Below are positions 23,557 through 39,208 of a stretch of DNA of 64,000 bases, one piece after another. Numbering within the stretch: the stretch's first letter is position 1; each line of letters opens with the position of its first letter. The stretch spans positions 13,534,001-13,598,000 of the forward strand of contig OX467086.1 of NCBI GenBank assembly GCA_950106755.1, given 5' to 3'. Below the pieces are notes generated by a model that was not told the origin of the DNA, did no database searches, and saw nothing but the letters and a program-made list of their open reading frames with translations. Source of the DNA: Climacium dendroides. Its lineage: Eukaryota; Streptophyta; Bryopsida; Hypnales; Climaciaceae. The translations under genes were made by a program, and so were the position numbers.

Positions 23557-24985
23557 GTGCTTGTAGTCAAATAAACTATAGAGGAAATGTGCACAATAGC
23601 TAATTTGGATAATTTTCCAAATTTTCTATAGTATTAGTGCATTTGTAGTGTTAAAACTTGGTTGTTACCAGTTAGCAAGACTTTACTATGGAATCTTATC
23701 AATGGATGTTAGTTGGTAGCGGATGAATGGGGTGCAAATCTATAGTAGCGGTTATTTACTTGTTAGGTGAACATGATGAAGAGGACAATTGTGAATTTCT
23801 AGAGGTAGTCTGAAGAGAGCCAAGTCTCCTGCGCGGTGTGGCCAGCAGTGTTAGAGTGAGCGATAGTTGTGGTGTGATGAGGAATTTAGTCTATAGTGCT
23901 GGTGTGTAATTTTGTGTAAGTGCTAGATCAATTGATTTTATGGAGAGAGACAGGGAAGAATGATAAACAATTGTAAATGTGTAAATGAAATATCATGTTG
24001 AAATATAATAGCGGAGTTGAATGGAGAATTGAAAGTCTGTGTGTGTTGTTTACAATTGAATTTGTTGTAGGTGATAGATCTTGTGTGGTTGAAATCTATT
24101 GTGTGAGATGGGAGATTGGATGTGCTGAAATCGTGTAGATTAATTGAAAGTGTGTGATTGTGTTGAGCATTGAGTCCATGGATTAATTTTGTGAAGAATT
24201 TCTATTGTTATAATAGAATGTGGATGTCTAAGTCTATTTGGGTTTTATTTGTCAACCATCTGATCAATAGTAGATGAACTGGATACATAGTGTATGTAAT
24301 GTTTTAGGAGTTTGAGACTATTGAGCATTGTTGGGTATGAACTGTGGAATTAATCTATAGGAATAGTGGGATTAAAAATTTATGGGGAGTGAGTCTGTGA
24401 ACTGGAATCATTAGAATTCAAGAATGAGTGATATAAAAGCAAACCGGGAGTTGTCTGAACTAAACCAAAAGAAATATAAATTTTGTAATTGATTGGATTA
24501 TTTTAAGCCTGAGTGTAAAATTAAGGAGGAAATTGCTATAGTTGGAAATGAAAACAAAGGTTCGATTGAAGAAAAGCTGGAGAAGACGTTGATAGGAAAG
24601 AATCAATAGTTGGTGAAAAGAGTATTTTGCAAATAAAGAATCAATTGGAGATGCTGGCCGCTTGAGTGGGAAGATCAATAGAAGACTGTACCAATGCGGT
24701 TGGTGAGGCTGACATGGGAGTGAGCAGACAAAGCTGAATCAATAGATTTACATGCAATTGATAAGTTTTCTGCCTTGATTATAAATATAATAAGCACGGC
24801 TTTATCCATTGTTTGAATTAGAGTGAAAAGTTCCCATTCCTTTAATTGTGCACAACCTCGGGTTAGAAAACAATCCATAGGAATTACCTATAGAGCACCC
24901 ATACCTCCCTGAGAATGAACTCTAACTATAGGAGTTTCACAATAGTTAAATCTATAGTAAATTCCAATCTACAGTGCTGCAAGTG
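23557..24985. mobile_element. Candidate nested TIR element with nine CTATAG hexamers
   Basis: The hexamer CTATAG occurs at 23576, 23626, 23740, 23891, 24355, 24536, 24888, 24926 and 24952, clustered towards both ends. The right end reads ACTATAGATTTAACTATTG on the minus strand, preceded by CACTGTAGATTGGAATTT. The left end has a similar GCTTGTAGTC...AAACTATAG. Subterminal hexamer clusters with CACTG-type tips suggest a small non-autonomous CACTA-like or related element. No coding sequence is seen. The borders are approximate. Confidence 0.4.
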
Positions 24986-25189
24986 ACATCATATGAATAG
25001 AGTGGAATTTTATCCTAATGAAGTTTGTTGAACGTGCACAAAATGTAAGACTTCAATAGCCCAAAAATGAACATAAACCAAGTAAACACATAAGTCATTT
25101 TGTACTACATAGGAAGGACATGTATCATGTGCAAATTCAATCTTGGCCATAAAGTCATGTCATGCATCTATAGTCATTTTGACATCAAA

Positions 25190-25869
25190 GAAGATGCCTA
25201 CAATTGCTTCTATAACACCCACACGTCCAATCAGACGTAATGAAACGCATAGTGGATAGCATGTGGTTTGAAGTTACATTCGTAGTAAGTACAAAATGTT
25301 GACGCTAGAAGTGACGTCAATGTGGACGTCAATACATCACTTGTGACGTCCACGGAGACATCCAAGATCGGAACATGGATAGGCCAAGTATGCTGATGTG
25401 GCATGCCACGTCATCACCCATGTCCATGTCACACAATTTCCACGTCATCATGCCACGTCACACAATTTCCACCTCATCACACCACGTCAGATGCCACATA
25501 AGCTTTTAGGAGTCACCACCTGCCCGTTGTCCTCTTTTCAACCTTGGACAGTCACTTTACCTCTGACCGCAACAAAATTCTAAATCAACTTTTGAGCTAA
25601 GTTTGACCAAAGATGGTGACGTGGCTGAACATGTTATTGTGGACATCCTTGGAAACATCTGGTGTCCACCTGGATGTCTTACATTGCATCATTGTTTTTC
25701 GTAGCATCAGTATGCTGTGACTAAAATCTAGCAATGCTATCAAAGACATCAGAGCAAAATCTTTACTTTTTCAGCCTGACATCCCAATGTCTTCTGCGAC
25801 GTATCGTGTTTTCGCGGACATACGTTGTTTTTGGCTGGATGTCCAGGCAGACGCAGTTTTTTTATAGTG
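25190..25869. mobile_element. CACTA right-end region with canonical terminus
   Basis: The region contains many GACGTC/GATGTC-type words and ends at 25869 with CGCAGTTTTTTTATAGTG, which on the other strand is CACTATAAAAAAACTGCG. This is the expected CACTA tip. The last 216 bp repeat 23,052-23,279. It may be the 3' end of the element carrying Tnp2 copy 2, enlarged by nested insertions, or the end of a third element. Confidence 0.65.
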
Positions 25870-28063
25870 ACAGCAAGGGAGGTCGAAAGAGAAGGCGGTT
25901 TCCACCAAGCAGTACACGAAAATGAATTTTTCGACAGAGCCTTGGGGGACTTGTCTAAGTCTGATTGAGGGATTGTCGTTGACAATTGTATTCTTTCGGA
26001 AGTCGGCATTAGTGGTGAGGAATACTAATAGTGATATGTGAAGTTTTTGTTCCTCGTTATTTTTGTATAAGAGAATTCCATGTGAAGAGCATTGGACAGG
26101 AATTTCTCACGGAAGTGTTTTTAGTGTCTATGTTTCAGTAGAAATGGTTTAGTCGTGGAAGTACTCATTTTCCTGGAAAGCAGGTAAGGAACGATTGAAA
26201 TGAAAGGGTATGCAACCTAAGAGCATTATAGACAACAGAAGGTTACATAGTCGTCAAACTTGAGTTGGTTTGTTTTTAAGTGAAATTTGTTTGAAGTGAT
26301 TGTCAAATAATTAGTGAGTCCTATTTTTAGAGGTTGTTTATTATAAATAGTGAGGTTGTTGCCTCAAAGTCTATTATGTAATTGAAACTACCCTATATAG
26401 CGCAATGAGGAATGTGGTTTTCGAAGACATGATTGTATTTTTGGTGCAATCTTTGTGGAAAATGTGAGTTCAGTTTGTGCTACTGAAGGTGTTGGATGTC
26501 ATAATTATAAATACGGTAGAAGGATTAAGTATTGCGAGCGATAGAATTGGATTCTTTTTTTCCTTTACGAGTTTTACAAAATTAGCCAAATGCCAAAAAA
26601 GTCATTTGTACTTCATATCATTCTTCATTTTGGACGACTGATGTGTAGGAACTTAGATGCAAACATAAATTGCTAGTCTGAAATTGGGATTGCCTTGAAC
26701 AGTCTGGAGACGATACTGTGGAGACAAGGTATGAGGATGTTTGCAGGACTCCGACAGTGGCGATGAGGTGCACATTGTCTACGGAAGTAGCTGAAGCAGT
26801 TCTGGACCAAGACAATTTGTTTGTCTTCTTAATGAGAGCCAAACTTGCATTCTTTTCTAGAGCTCACGACATCTGAAAGGTATTTGTTTTTCAGTATCAT
26901 GAATGATGTGCTTACATGCTTATAAAAATCTTGTGAATTACATCCTCTTGTAGAAGAGGATGTACCAATTTGTGAAAATGATGAAAGATTTGTAACATAC
27001 ATAAGAGTCTCTAGAATTTGTGCAAGAAATATACATTTGCATTAATACGAACACCTTTCGACAGCCTAATGTACAAGATTGTGTGGATAGTAACTCTAAA
27101 AATGTTAAAATTACCATAGTAACCATGTTGAGGTGAAAAGAGTAATTGATCCGAATAACAATTTTTTATGAGGCAAAATTGTAAATGTTGAAATAGTAGA
27201 TGTCTTTTTAAATGTTTTGTGTTTTTTCTTTGAGTCTTTGGCAAGCAAGGTATTGGAAAACAGTGAAGTCAAATGTGGTGATGTACGTCACACTCACTGA
27301 GAATGCCTTGTTGTGCTTAAGGCGACTGATATTGAATCGGAATGTGTTTTACATGCGAAGTTCGGTTATTTTAACATGAAGACAGACAGATAGGTGACTG
27401 AGGCAAAGCAAAGCAAGCAATTAGCATAAGTTTGTAGGTGAAGTGGCAGACATACGGGAGTGCACGCCAATGCAAACGAGGTATATAAACTAGTGATGAA
27501 AAGGAAGTACTGTGATTTACACAGACATTTAAGAAATCATGTGTAGGCTTATGCTGCATTTTCCATATAATTTGAAATCATATTTACGATTCGGTTGCAT
27601 TTTCAGTATAATTCATAATCATGTGAAAAGTTATGTATATTTTCATAATGTATGTGTAATTTCTAGAGACCTTGAATTTCTTTGTGCATCATAGTAGAAA
27701 CAATTGTGTCTGTTAATAAGGTTGCAGTTGTCATTGCAAAAAGACAGGCGTCTATTGTCCACAGTGATCATGTCCTCTGCTTTTTCGACGCACTAAAGCT
27801 ATTGAAGGTGCACGTCAATTTTTGCTTGTGCAACATCATGGTACCTGCAATTAGTGAAAAACGGAAGAGGATGAAGATTGATGATTTGCCGATGGTACAA
27901 GTGTGTTGTACTGTTCTGTTAGTTCTCCAAAAGCAAGTCATGTGTAACTATATAAGACCTCAAACAGAATGCAGGTCAGGGAGCTTACGCAATTAATGCG
28001 TAGAAATATATAGAATTTTTGTAAGAAAAGTTAGGTTGGAGTTCTAGTGCTTTGAAGCACATG
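25870..28063. other. No supported gene
   Basis: Only short frames are present. A plus-strand frame at 27682-27996 (104 codons) has no recognisable motif. No terminal repeats or primer-binding sites of retrotransposons are evident. Confidence 0.35.
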
Positions 28064-28203
28064 TATTGAAAGTTTGGAGGGTACATAAAGACATTATGTA
28101 TTGGAAGTTTGGAAGGTACATAAAGACATTATGTATTGGAAGTTTGGAGGGTACATAAAGACATTATGTATTGGAAGTTTGGAGGGTACATAAAGACATT
28201 CTA
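28064..28203. repeat. 35-bp tandem repeat, four copies
   Basis: The unit TATTGGAAGTTTGGAGGGTA followed by CATAAAGACATTATG is repeated exactly four times in a row (starts 28064, 28099, 28134, 28169). There are one or two changes, and the last copy ends in CATTCTA. Confidence 0.95.
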
Positions 28204-29896
28204 AATGCCACGTATATACAAACTCCCAATTATTATGTTATCATATATGACCATTGGATTTCTATCGGATTAGGTCGTTCAATGAATATAATCCTTTTTT
28301 ATTTGTGTTTAAATTTGCAATTTATAAATAATCAGTCATTGGATGAGTCAACTGTCTGCAGAAAAAAAAATGCAATAGAAAAACTAGTGAGTAATTACAA
28401 TCCAAAACCTCATACAATGACAATGAAATCAAGATTGAGGAAGGATTCTAGCAAAAAAAAGGAATCAACACAGTAACCAACAAACACTTGTACAAGTAAG
28501 TCTTGGAAAAGGATTTCATTTCAAAAAAATATTTTTGTGTTGGTGCCTACAAACTTCTCTTCATTTTGTCTTGATTTTGGAGTTACCTCCGGTAGTAGAA
28601 GTTTGTTCTATGATTTAGGCTTATCTGGGCCAAACTCATGTGTTTCTTGACCAAAATTGTACATGTGAGTGGTTAAGTCATTGAGTAATGCAACTTATAC
28701 AAATAATGTGCAAAAAATCTTTCATTGTATGTATTCAAGTTAATTACCTATTGCAAGGGATAATGTAAACATATCTATTACACCCTCTCAAAAATTTGTC
28801 ATTAGTTGAACAAGTAGTAAATATCCTCAATGGTTGCATTATATACTCTAGAAATTAGTCCTCAATCATACTCCATCTCAACCCTTTAAAACCACACTAC
28901 CATTTTGGATTGCAAAAATGACAATAAAAGAATATTTTGAAATTGGTGGTGAATTTGGTTTGAAGCCATGAAGAATGTTTTTGTACCTAAAAATTACACA
29001 TCCAATAGAATAAGTTCAACATGATTTGGATTAATAACCAAGGAATTAGGTATCTATGCATAATGCCAATAGAAAAATACATATACTATTGTGTTCAAAG
29101 ATATAGTATTTAAATTACAAGAATATTGTTTAGAACTCGCATGTGTGGACTTCACAATAGAAAGATAATTCCATCCCACATGATAATTTGGAAAGAATGC
29201 TAAATGACAACCTCCTATGTGTATAAAAGAATTAAGAATATATAGTGACTTCAATTTTGTATGCATGACTTTATAAAATATTTACCATACTTAATCATCA
29301 AAATAAATGTGTAGGCTTTTCATGACTTCTGTGTTGACTAGAAAGTATTCATGTATCGCAAACTTTGAAAGCCAATCTGATTCTCCAAATTCATCGTATT
29401 TTAGCTAGTATTCTTCAAAACAATATAGTATATGAATTCCAATTTTCCATGCTTTCACTACTTTGCAAGGACTCTTAGCTTTCTTGGCCAATGCTTTTGG
29501 TACGATATCCATTAAAAGCCCCTTCCAATCATCTTTCAACATCCATGCCTCTATACAAAAATGTGCTCAAATATGTCCAAGGTGGTCAATAATGTGTATG
29601 TATCTTGATAATGACAATAATAATCTTCCAATTGTAACAATGGGTCTTCCTCATATTTCCTTCAAAGGTGAAAAACAATGTTTTCTATCCATTTGTATGG
29701 TTGAATTTTCAATTATGATTCTCTTTTACACTTCACAAGCCAACCATTTTTATAACCTCAATTTTGTCAATTTCTATGAAACAACAATGATCTTTGAAGG
29801 CTTAAGTAGAACCTTCAAAAGCAAGAACCTTCCTATAGGGTTTTTTTATCAAAAAAACTACAATCTTCCATTGAGATGTTCCACCCCTTTTGAAAA
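28204..29896. other. No firm gene; decayed sequence 3' of the centrin gene
   Basis: Plus-strand frames at 28171-28476 and 29463-29900 are open but have AT-driven composition and no motif. The second ends just where the centrin 3' exon (minus strand) ends. The centrin 3' untranslated region must lie here. Confidence 0.35.
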
Positions 29897-32734
<2,838 letters not shown>

Positions 32735-33242
32735 TTATCAAAATAAATTCATGGCTCATTATACATACATATGATGCAAAGATTTTCCAATTGTATTAGA
32801 ACCATTTCCTTAATGTACTAGTCAACAATGAGACAAAGGTGTTTTCTTAAAAATATAAAAATTATAAATCGCATATTTCAAAGATTAACGAGTATCATCT
32901 TGGTACAAAAGTTGCCTTATTCCCTTTCTTTACGACAACATCATAAATTCAAGTATTCATCCAAAAAAATTCCACATTACAAGTCATTAAATTTTTAGAA
33001 AACGACAACAAACTAAACTTACATATTGAATGCAATTCACCTTAACATCCTTAATAAAAAAATTTAACAAAAAATAAAATAAAATTGCTATCAAAGAAAT
33101 TTAGAACTAAACCAAAGGTATTTTATGTGTTAATATAATGATTATCAAGAATATATATTGAAAAAAATATTTTTTATAAAAGCTAAGGAGATGTATCAAA
33201 CAAAGGTATGCGACTATGATACTACAGAATCACATCATTTTC

Positions 33243-35117
33243 CTAGTTGGCATAATAAAGAATGGAAGACCTACAAGAAATACTTACTTGTTCACGAGTG
33301 ATTGGCCTTAATTTTTGTCTATCTTTATTTGAAGATGTAGAACCTAGATCACTAGACCTTGCAAAACTTGATCCACTCAGCCGTATTGGAAATGGTTCAA
33401 TAGACCGCAATGTCAAAGGTTCACTAGACCTTATTGGAAATGGATCACTAGACCTACGATGATTCCAATAGTCTCTTTGAATAGAATTTGGAGGTTGCAT
33501 ACTACACCTTTGTGTAGAAGAACTTTGCTCTATAAGATTTGAAGGTTCTACTACCATTGGTTTAGAATTTTTAGTATCACAAATACATGTAACTTTGACA
33601 CAACATTGGTGCGTGAGGCAATTTGCATCACTACAAGGAACTTGTTGGTTTATTTGTTGAGCATGCAACATGAGCAAAGGCAATCTTGCATTCTCAACAC
33701 TTGACACTTCCAACGGGACTACTTGTGAGATGCCACTTGTTTTGTTAGTTGTGTCAATTGAGGTTGCATTAGAGATTAAATCTTTATTGCTAAAATTTGG
33801 TACTTCCAACAAAATTGCAGGTAAGATGCCACTTACTTTGTTATTAGCGCCAACAAGGGTCTCATGAGAGATAAAATCTTTTTTTCCTTTGGATGTTTGA
33901 AAAGTATCAAAACTAGGTGTAATTCCAATAGAGACATTGTTGACTCTATTATCATGATTGTTTTTGGGAGTTATTCTAGAACTTGAATTTTGTGAAGCTA
34001 GATGTTCTATTGGTATTTGATCACTAGAATTAAATAGGTGATATCTCCTCATCTTTTCTTCTTGAATATTATTGTCATCACTAGCAATCCGAGGACTAGA
34101 AGTACTAGAACGATTGGTAGAAATTTGCATTGCTATAATATCTATGTCATTACTAGGATTTAGGCCAGAAACACTTGAAATACAGGTTGCACTCAAACGA
34201 TTAATAGGGAATTCTTCTTTTGAAATGGTAGTATTAACATTTGAAACATCGGAATTAGAATCTAGACTTACATTGTATTTACGCAAATTGTCATTTGGAT
34301 TATTGCCATCATTGGATGTTTGATGATTAGTTTCACTTTGACAATATAAAGGCATGACCTCATGTGGAATACCATTGGAAATATTAGAGGTTTGAGAGCC
34401 ATTTTTACTTTGACAATGTTCAAGTATTCCCTCATTTAAGGTGCCACTACCTCCATTAGAAGGAAGAATAGTGGAATTACTAACACGAGTTGAAGGGTTT
34501 GTAGTGGCATTACCATCATTGGAGTTCCAAGGATTATTATTGTTTTGATAATGTATAGGCAAATCTTCATACGGGATGTTTCTTCCATCATTGGATTTCC
34601 AAGGGCTACCATTGCCTCCGTGATATATAGTCATGCCCTCATATGGAATGTTGTTGCTATCATTGGAAGTGCTATGTTTTTCTATTTTTACATTGTTACC
34701 ACTTGAAATACTAGTGCTAGAATTACTTAGATGATATTGTGGAACTCTGCCTTCTAAAATGTTGACACTACTACTAGAACCTCGTGAATTAATGCTCCTC
34801 CCCTGATATCTAGATAGCTCTTCTTTTGGAATGTCAAAACCAATCATAGGTGCCACATCATTATAGATAGATCTTTGAGGGCTCAAATTGTTGGCACCAT
34901 TGCTATTACTATGAATGGTGGATGCGTCAACATTATAGTCTCTACTATACATTGAAGTTCGAGAAGTAAAGTTGCTTAGAGGTTTTGCAAGTGAAACCTC
35001 GTCTTGGTCACTATTAGCACCAACACCAATATCCATTGTAGTTGGATATGGATTGTATATAGGTAAAGTAGTTAATGTCCATCTCTCATCTAGAGGAGGT
35101 TCAAATGGTTGCTCTGA
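33243..35117 (-). CDS. Asn/Ser-rich protein of unknown family, large open exon
   Basis: A 597-codon open frame starts MDIGVGANSDQDE at 35036. The frame is open up to an acceptor-like ATTTAG at 35118 (first codons SEQPFEPPLDERW), so the exon may begin there. The protein is low-complexity and rich in Asn and Ser. About four imperfect units of some 25 residues carry NNIPYEGMTIYHG- and NDGRNIPYEDLPIHY-type wording. A Cys cluster (CSDANCLTHQCCVKVTCIC) follows, then short RSSEPFPIR-type repeats. A strong donor (CAA|GTAAGT at 33,287) lies 15 codons before the stop. In phase, it could join the centrin exon at 32704, which would make an N-terminally extended centrin. A clean upstream open stretch at about 35251-35404 (CATYKNCKQFHDPNFN) could be another exon. 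No known domain is recognised and no signal peptide is seen. Confidence 0.6.
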   Translation of the reverse strand, partial: SEQPFEPPLDERWTLTTLPIYNPYPTTMDIGVGANSDQDEVSLAKPLSNFTSRTSMYSRDYNVDASTIHSNSNGANNLSPQRSIYNDVAPMIGFDIPKEELSRYQGRSINSRGSSSSVNILEGRVPQYHLSNSSTSISSGNNVKIEKHSTSNDSNNIPYEGMTIYHGGNGSPWKSNDGRNIPYEDLPIHYQNNNNPWNSNDGNATTNPSTRVSNSTILPSNGGSGTLNEGILEHCQSKNGSQTSNISNGIPHEVMPLYCQSETNHQTSNDGNNPNDNLRKYNVSLDSNSDVSNVNTTISKEEFPINRLSATCISSVSGLNPSNDIDIIAMQISTNRSSTSSPRIASDDNNIQEEKMRRYHLFNSSDQIPIEHLASQNSSSRITPKNNHDNRVNNVSIGITPSFDTFQTSKGKKDFISHETLVGANNKVSGILPAILLEVPNFSNKDLISNATSIDTTNKTSGISQVVPLEVSSVENARLPLLMLHAQQINQQVPCSDANCLTHQCCVKVTCICDTKNSKPMVVEPSNLIEQSSSTQRCSMQPPNSIQRDYWNHRRSSDPFPIRSSEPLTLRSIEPFPIRLSGSSFARSSDLGSTSSNKDRQKLRPITREQVSISCRSSILYYAN

Positions 35118-36606
35118 CTAAATAACATTTATCCCAAAGGTCACATGATTGTAAATCCATAGCAAAATGGCATTATCAAATTTAAAAATAATTAAATAAT
35201 AAAAAATAAAAATATCACTTGTAAAAAATTTCATCTTTATTGCCACATACATTGAAATTTGGATCATGAAATTGTTTACAGTTTTTATAAGTGGCACAAA
35301 ACTTGTTGATAAGAATGTCACTATCATTACCATCACCAATGCTATTTGTGGTTGGACACACATCATACAAAGCTATGGTAGATGAAGGCCTTTCTCGTTT
35401 AGAGCAAGCTCATGCAACAATTTTTGATTATATAAAAAAATAGTCTCAAATGCAAGATGGGTTGCAAATTCATAACACACCACCAAAATAAAAGATTTAT
35501 ATAACAAAAACAAAAAACGATATTATCACTAGTTTCCAAAATACCTCAAAACAATCATAAAAACCCTATTTTCCAATATGTCACACATGAAATCACATGA
35601 TTTACGTACCATGGTTGTAGCAATGTTGGATGGAAAGTTTTTTTAATCTTCCGAGAATCGAAACTATGATGAATGTTTCAATTTCATATATCCAATTAAT
35701 CACTTGGCATAACAAAGTACCAAATGTGGTCTATTCAACGAGAAAGAAAATAACAAGCAATGAAGAATGCATTAAGGTAAAGGTTACACAAAAACAGAAG
35801 AGGCATTCGGTAGAAACAGTCACACCCTCTTATCCTTATTCTCATAGTATTGTAAGTTTATAACTGACTACCTTTTGCTTAGTAGGATTATTATAGGTCA
35901 AAATGTCACAATTGTTGCCAAATTGTTTCTTATCAAGATATTGTAGTAGTTATGAATCAATTTGTTTATTCTCTATATTTTTATTTTTTAATATCTATTA
36001 TTAATTTTATTTTTTCAAGTTATGAAACCATAGATGAGATACATAGACTAACAAATGATCTTCAACAACTAAAAACGATTATAGATTATTTCTTACCAAT
36101 ATGGGTTGTCATGGTAGATTTACATATGCAAATGCATTAGCAAATTTGACAAATTTTTAAGAAATTATCAAAATAAAAAAAGCATTTCAAAGATGGATGA
36201 ATTGTATATAATTTTTCAAGTCCAAATTGTTAAATTTGTTGAATTGTTGTATATTTTTGCTTATATATAATTAATAAATTGCTTACTATTTACCTCAAAT
36301 TCATCAATTTGATAAATTTGTCAAAAAGAAAGGTTGCTTGTGTAAAACTAAAACACACTTTGGGTGAATGAGAAGATATTTGGACAAAACATCATCTTGA
36401 AGCACTATATTTATCATTCAAAATAATCAAGTTTAAATACTAGTTAGATTTAAGTAAACATGCTCAAAATTCAAGACAAGTTTCAAATGTCAAATATAAC
36501 AAAGGTTTTATCTTGAAATAGTGTAGAAGACCAAAAAAACATCCACCTAATGACATTTTAGAGAAAGACAATGTAAAAACAAATAATGAATGTATGGGTT
36601 AGCCCA
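35118..36606. other. Upstream region of the Asn/Ser-rich gene
   Basis: A possible 5' exon (minus, about 35251-35404) ends at a GTATGT donor in phase 0 with the acceptor at 35118. Beyond that the sequence is AT-rich with short frames only; no gene is supported. Confidence 0.35.
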
Positions 36607-37014
36607 TTAACCCCTAAAGATAAAAACTGCGTTTTCTGGCAACATAGTGATTTTGGGCAGCTCACTACAAATGGAATTTTTACTATTTTTTACTGAAATT
36701 TTCACACAACATTTTTCCAAGAAGTAGCTTCAAGGCCCAACAATTTTCATAACTTTTGACAAAATTATTAAAAAGTTATTGCATGATATGTCATTTTCAT
36801 TGCTTGGTAGGTAGTCTAGGCAACTCAAAAAACTTCTTTAAGAATCATGTAGTCTAATTTTTTAACTTTTTATAGAACTTTTTCAATTTTTTGTGGCATT
36901 TCCTATATTATTTATATATATTTTGAGTATTTAGTGTTAAAGTAGTCCATAGTACACTAAAAGTTCCAAAAAGTCAAAAGATACTTTGGTAGATAGTCAA
37001 AATAGTAGTTAAAA

Positions 37015-37140
37015 AGGGAAAAAGTACAAAGATGAAGGAAAAGCAAAAAGATAAAGGAAAAGTTCTAGAAAGAAAAAGATAAAAAAATTAAAGAAAAAGG
37101 AGAAAGATAAGGAAAAAGACAGAGAAAAGGAAAAAACAAG
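37015..37140. repeat. Polypurine tract
   Basis: Over 120 bases consist almost wholly of A and G in runs such as AAAGATAAAGGAAAAG. A pyrimidine-rich stretch with CTCTCTC follows at 37,235-37,265. Confidence 0.8.
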
Positions 37141-38978
37141 GAATCTAGGGTTTCCGGAGGTGCACAGAGAAGTCACGCCGATTGCGAGCGTTACACCCGT
37201 TCTGATCACCCCCGGGAATTCACAATTAAATTCCTTTCCTTCTCTTACTCTCGCTCTCTCTCCATACTGTTCATATTTTTCGTCTCAATAGTGCGTTACC
37301 TGTGCGTTTTCCTTGCGCGTGTAATTTTAGTACTTGCAATATATATATTAGATTTGTGTCACTGTGCAATCGTGTAAAAATTTGTGTCTCAATGCTGAAT
37401 CTGGTTTTGAGGTTTGAGTGTCTTCTGAATTTGGTTTGAGAAATTTGTTTCTGGATCGTGTTTTCTTTTCTCTTTCAAATTGGAGAAGCGGAAAGGGAGG
37501 CTGGGATCAATCGGTGCACTGGTAGATTTGTTTGGAGTTTGAAGGGACTGATTGTGAAGTTCGGATCGATTGCTTGTCCGTGTTAATTTGGTTGTGGGTG
37601 AGTTGCGGCGGTCAGATTTGGAGACGACGGCACCCCAATAGCGATCAGAAGGATTGGTTGAGATCACGGTGAGTTGGACTTCACCGAATTGGTGTTACAA
37701 GCTAATCAAAAATTGGAGTCATAGGAGGTGATTGACGTGGTTCTGGTCGCATAACTGGACTGTGATCGTTTGATTAGTGCTGATACTCAATTGATCCAGA
37801 ATGTCAAGGAACAAAAAATCAATTGTAAGATTCTCCATGAAATTCGTTGGATTTTGGAGCTGCAATTGAGTTAGGGATTCGGATTTACGGTGAAGACCAA
37901 CAATCGATTATTGAAGCAAAATTAAAAATTTTGGTAATCACAAGATCAACCAGGCTGAGAGAATTTGGTGAGGTTTCGTGAGAATTCGGGAGACATTGAA
38001 TTCCAATTCTCATTAGTGACTGATTGATCCGAGTAATCGGGCATTTACAGTGAAAATTTGTGAATCATGATGTTCTGACTAATTGATTGCCAAATTGATA
38101 GCGAGAGAATTTGTCGAGGCGCAGACGGACACGGCCGAAGCAGGTTCCAACGCGACGTAGCTCGCAGACAAGCGCCTGCGGCGGATTCACCTGTCCGCCT
38201 CGACTTGCCGATACCCCTTCTCTGATTGATAACCAGCCCGGGTTTGCCGATTGATACCCATGAGGAAACCAGTGAGGGTATCAACCGGGTAAGAGTCTTG
38301 GAGGGTATCAATCAGGGTATTGACCGGGTACCGCGGTCTTGGGTGTTTTAACCTAATCGTTCAATTAAAACAAATTTAAAATAAGGTCCAAATTTTTCGA
38401 ACGGCCCTTTGGGCCGTACCACTAGTTTGGATAGAGATTTTAAAATAGGTTTAAGAAGCCAATTTCAAAATTGCATATGCATGTTTTAAGTGAAAATTTT
38501 GTATGGACTGTAGGTAGAGCATACTAATTGAAGTGTTCTGGCTCTATTGTCCTTGGTTGCTGCATGTGATTGCAAATTTTTGTAAGTATATCCTAAACTC
38601 TTAAACTCTAAATCTTTTGAAATATTAAATATGTATATTTGTACTAGTTTCAAAATACTATAGTGGGCTGTACTGAAGTCAAGTCCTGCATTGCATCCAT
38701 ACACAAGTCAGTCCACCCTGAACTATTGTCAAGAACTATTGTCACAAGCCCTAGAACACTAGATAGGATAGAGACGTGCATGCTGAGTCTTTTATCTTAT
38801 AATGAACTGTTGAGTGTTTCTTGGGGTAGTTAGTGGGAATAAGAATGAATTTTTATCCTATCTTCAAAATTTAAGTACATAGTGACATTTGAACACGCTA
38901 CACTAACCTTACATAGATCATTCCCTGGTGTTCGAACTTGGTAGCGTTTGGAATAGGGATTCCAAAAACCTAACTACA

Positions 38979-39208
38979 AATCACTTTTAAAAAAAATAAA
39001 AATTTGAAATTGGTTCTTTAGATTTATATATAAGTGGGAAGCTTTGAATCATGGGTAGGTATGGAGTCTTTGAAAACCATAACTACCTGCAAACTAAAAC
39101 TCTTCATAACTTTCATCTCATTAATCAAAATGGAAGGATTTAAAGCTTCCTACTTATATATAAATCTAAAGAACCAATTTCAAATTTTTATTTTTTTTAA
39201 AAGTGATT
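38979..39208. repeat. 230-bp foldback with near-perfect arms
   Basis: The left arm (AATCACTTTTAAAAAAAATA onward to GGGAAGCTTT) and the right arm (AAAGCTTCCTAC onward to AAAAGTGATT) are complementary over about 75 bases with very few changes, around a loop of about 80 bases. Both arms are copies of the internal left-end sequence of the TTAA element family. Confidence 0.85.

Noticed and set aside
28064..28203. Repeat array considered as CRISPR-like
   Set aside because: The units are directly adjacent without spacers and the genome is eukaryotic; it is a simple tandem repeat.
38925..38945. GTTCGAAC word resembling a tRNA T-loop
   Set aside because: No acceptor stem, anticodon arm or polymerase III A-box could be placed around it.
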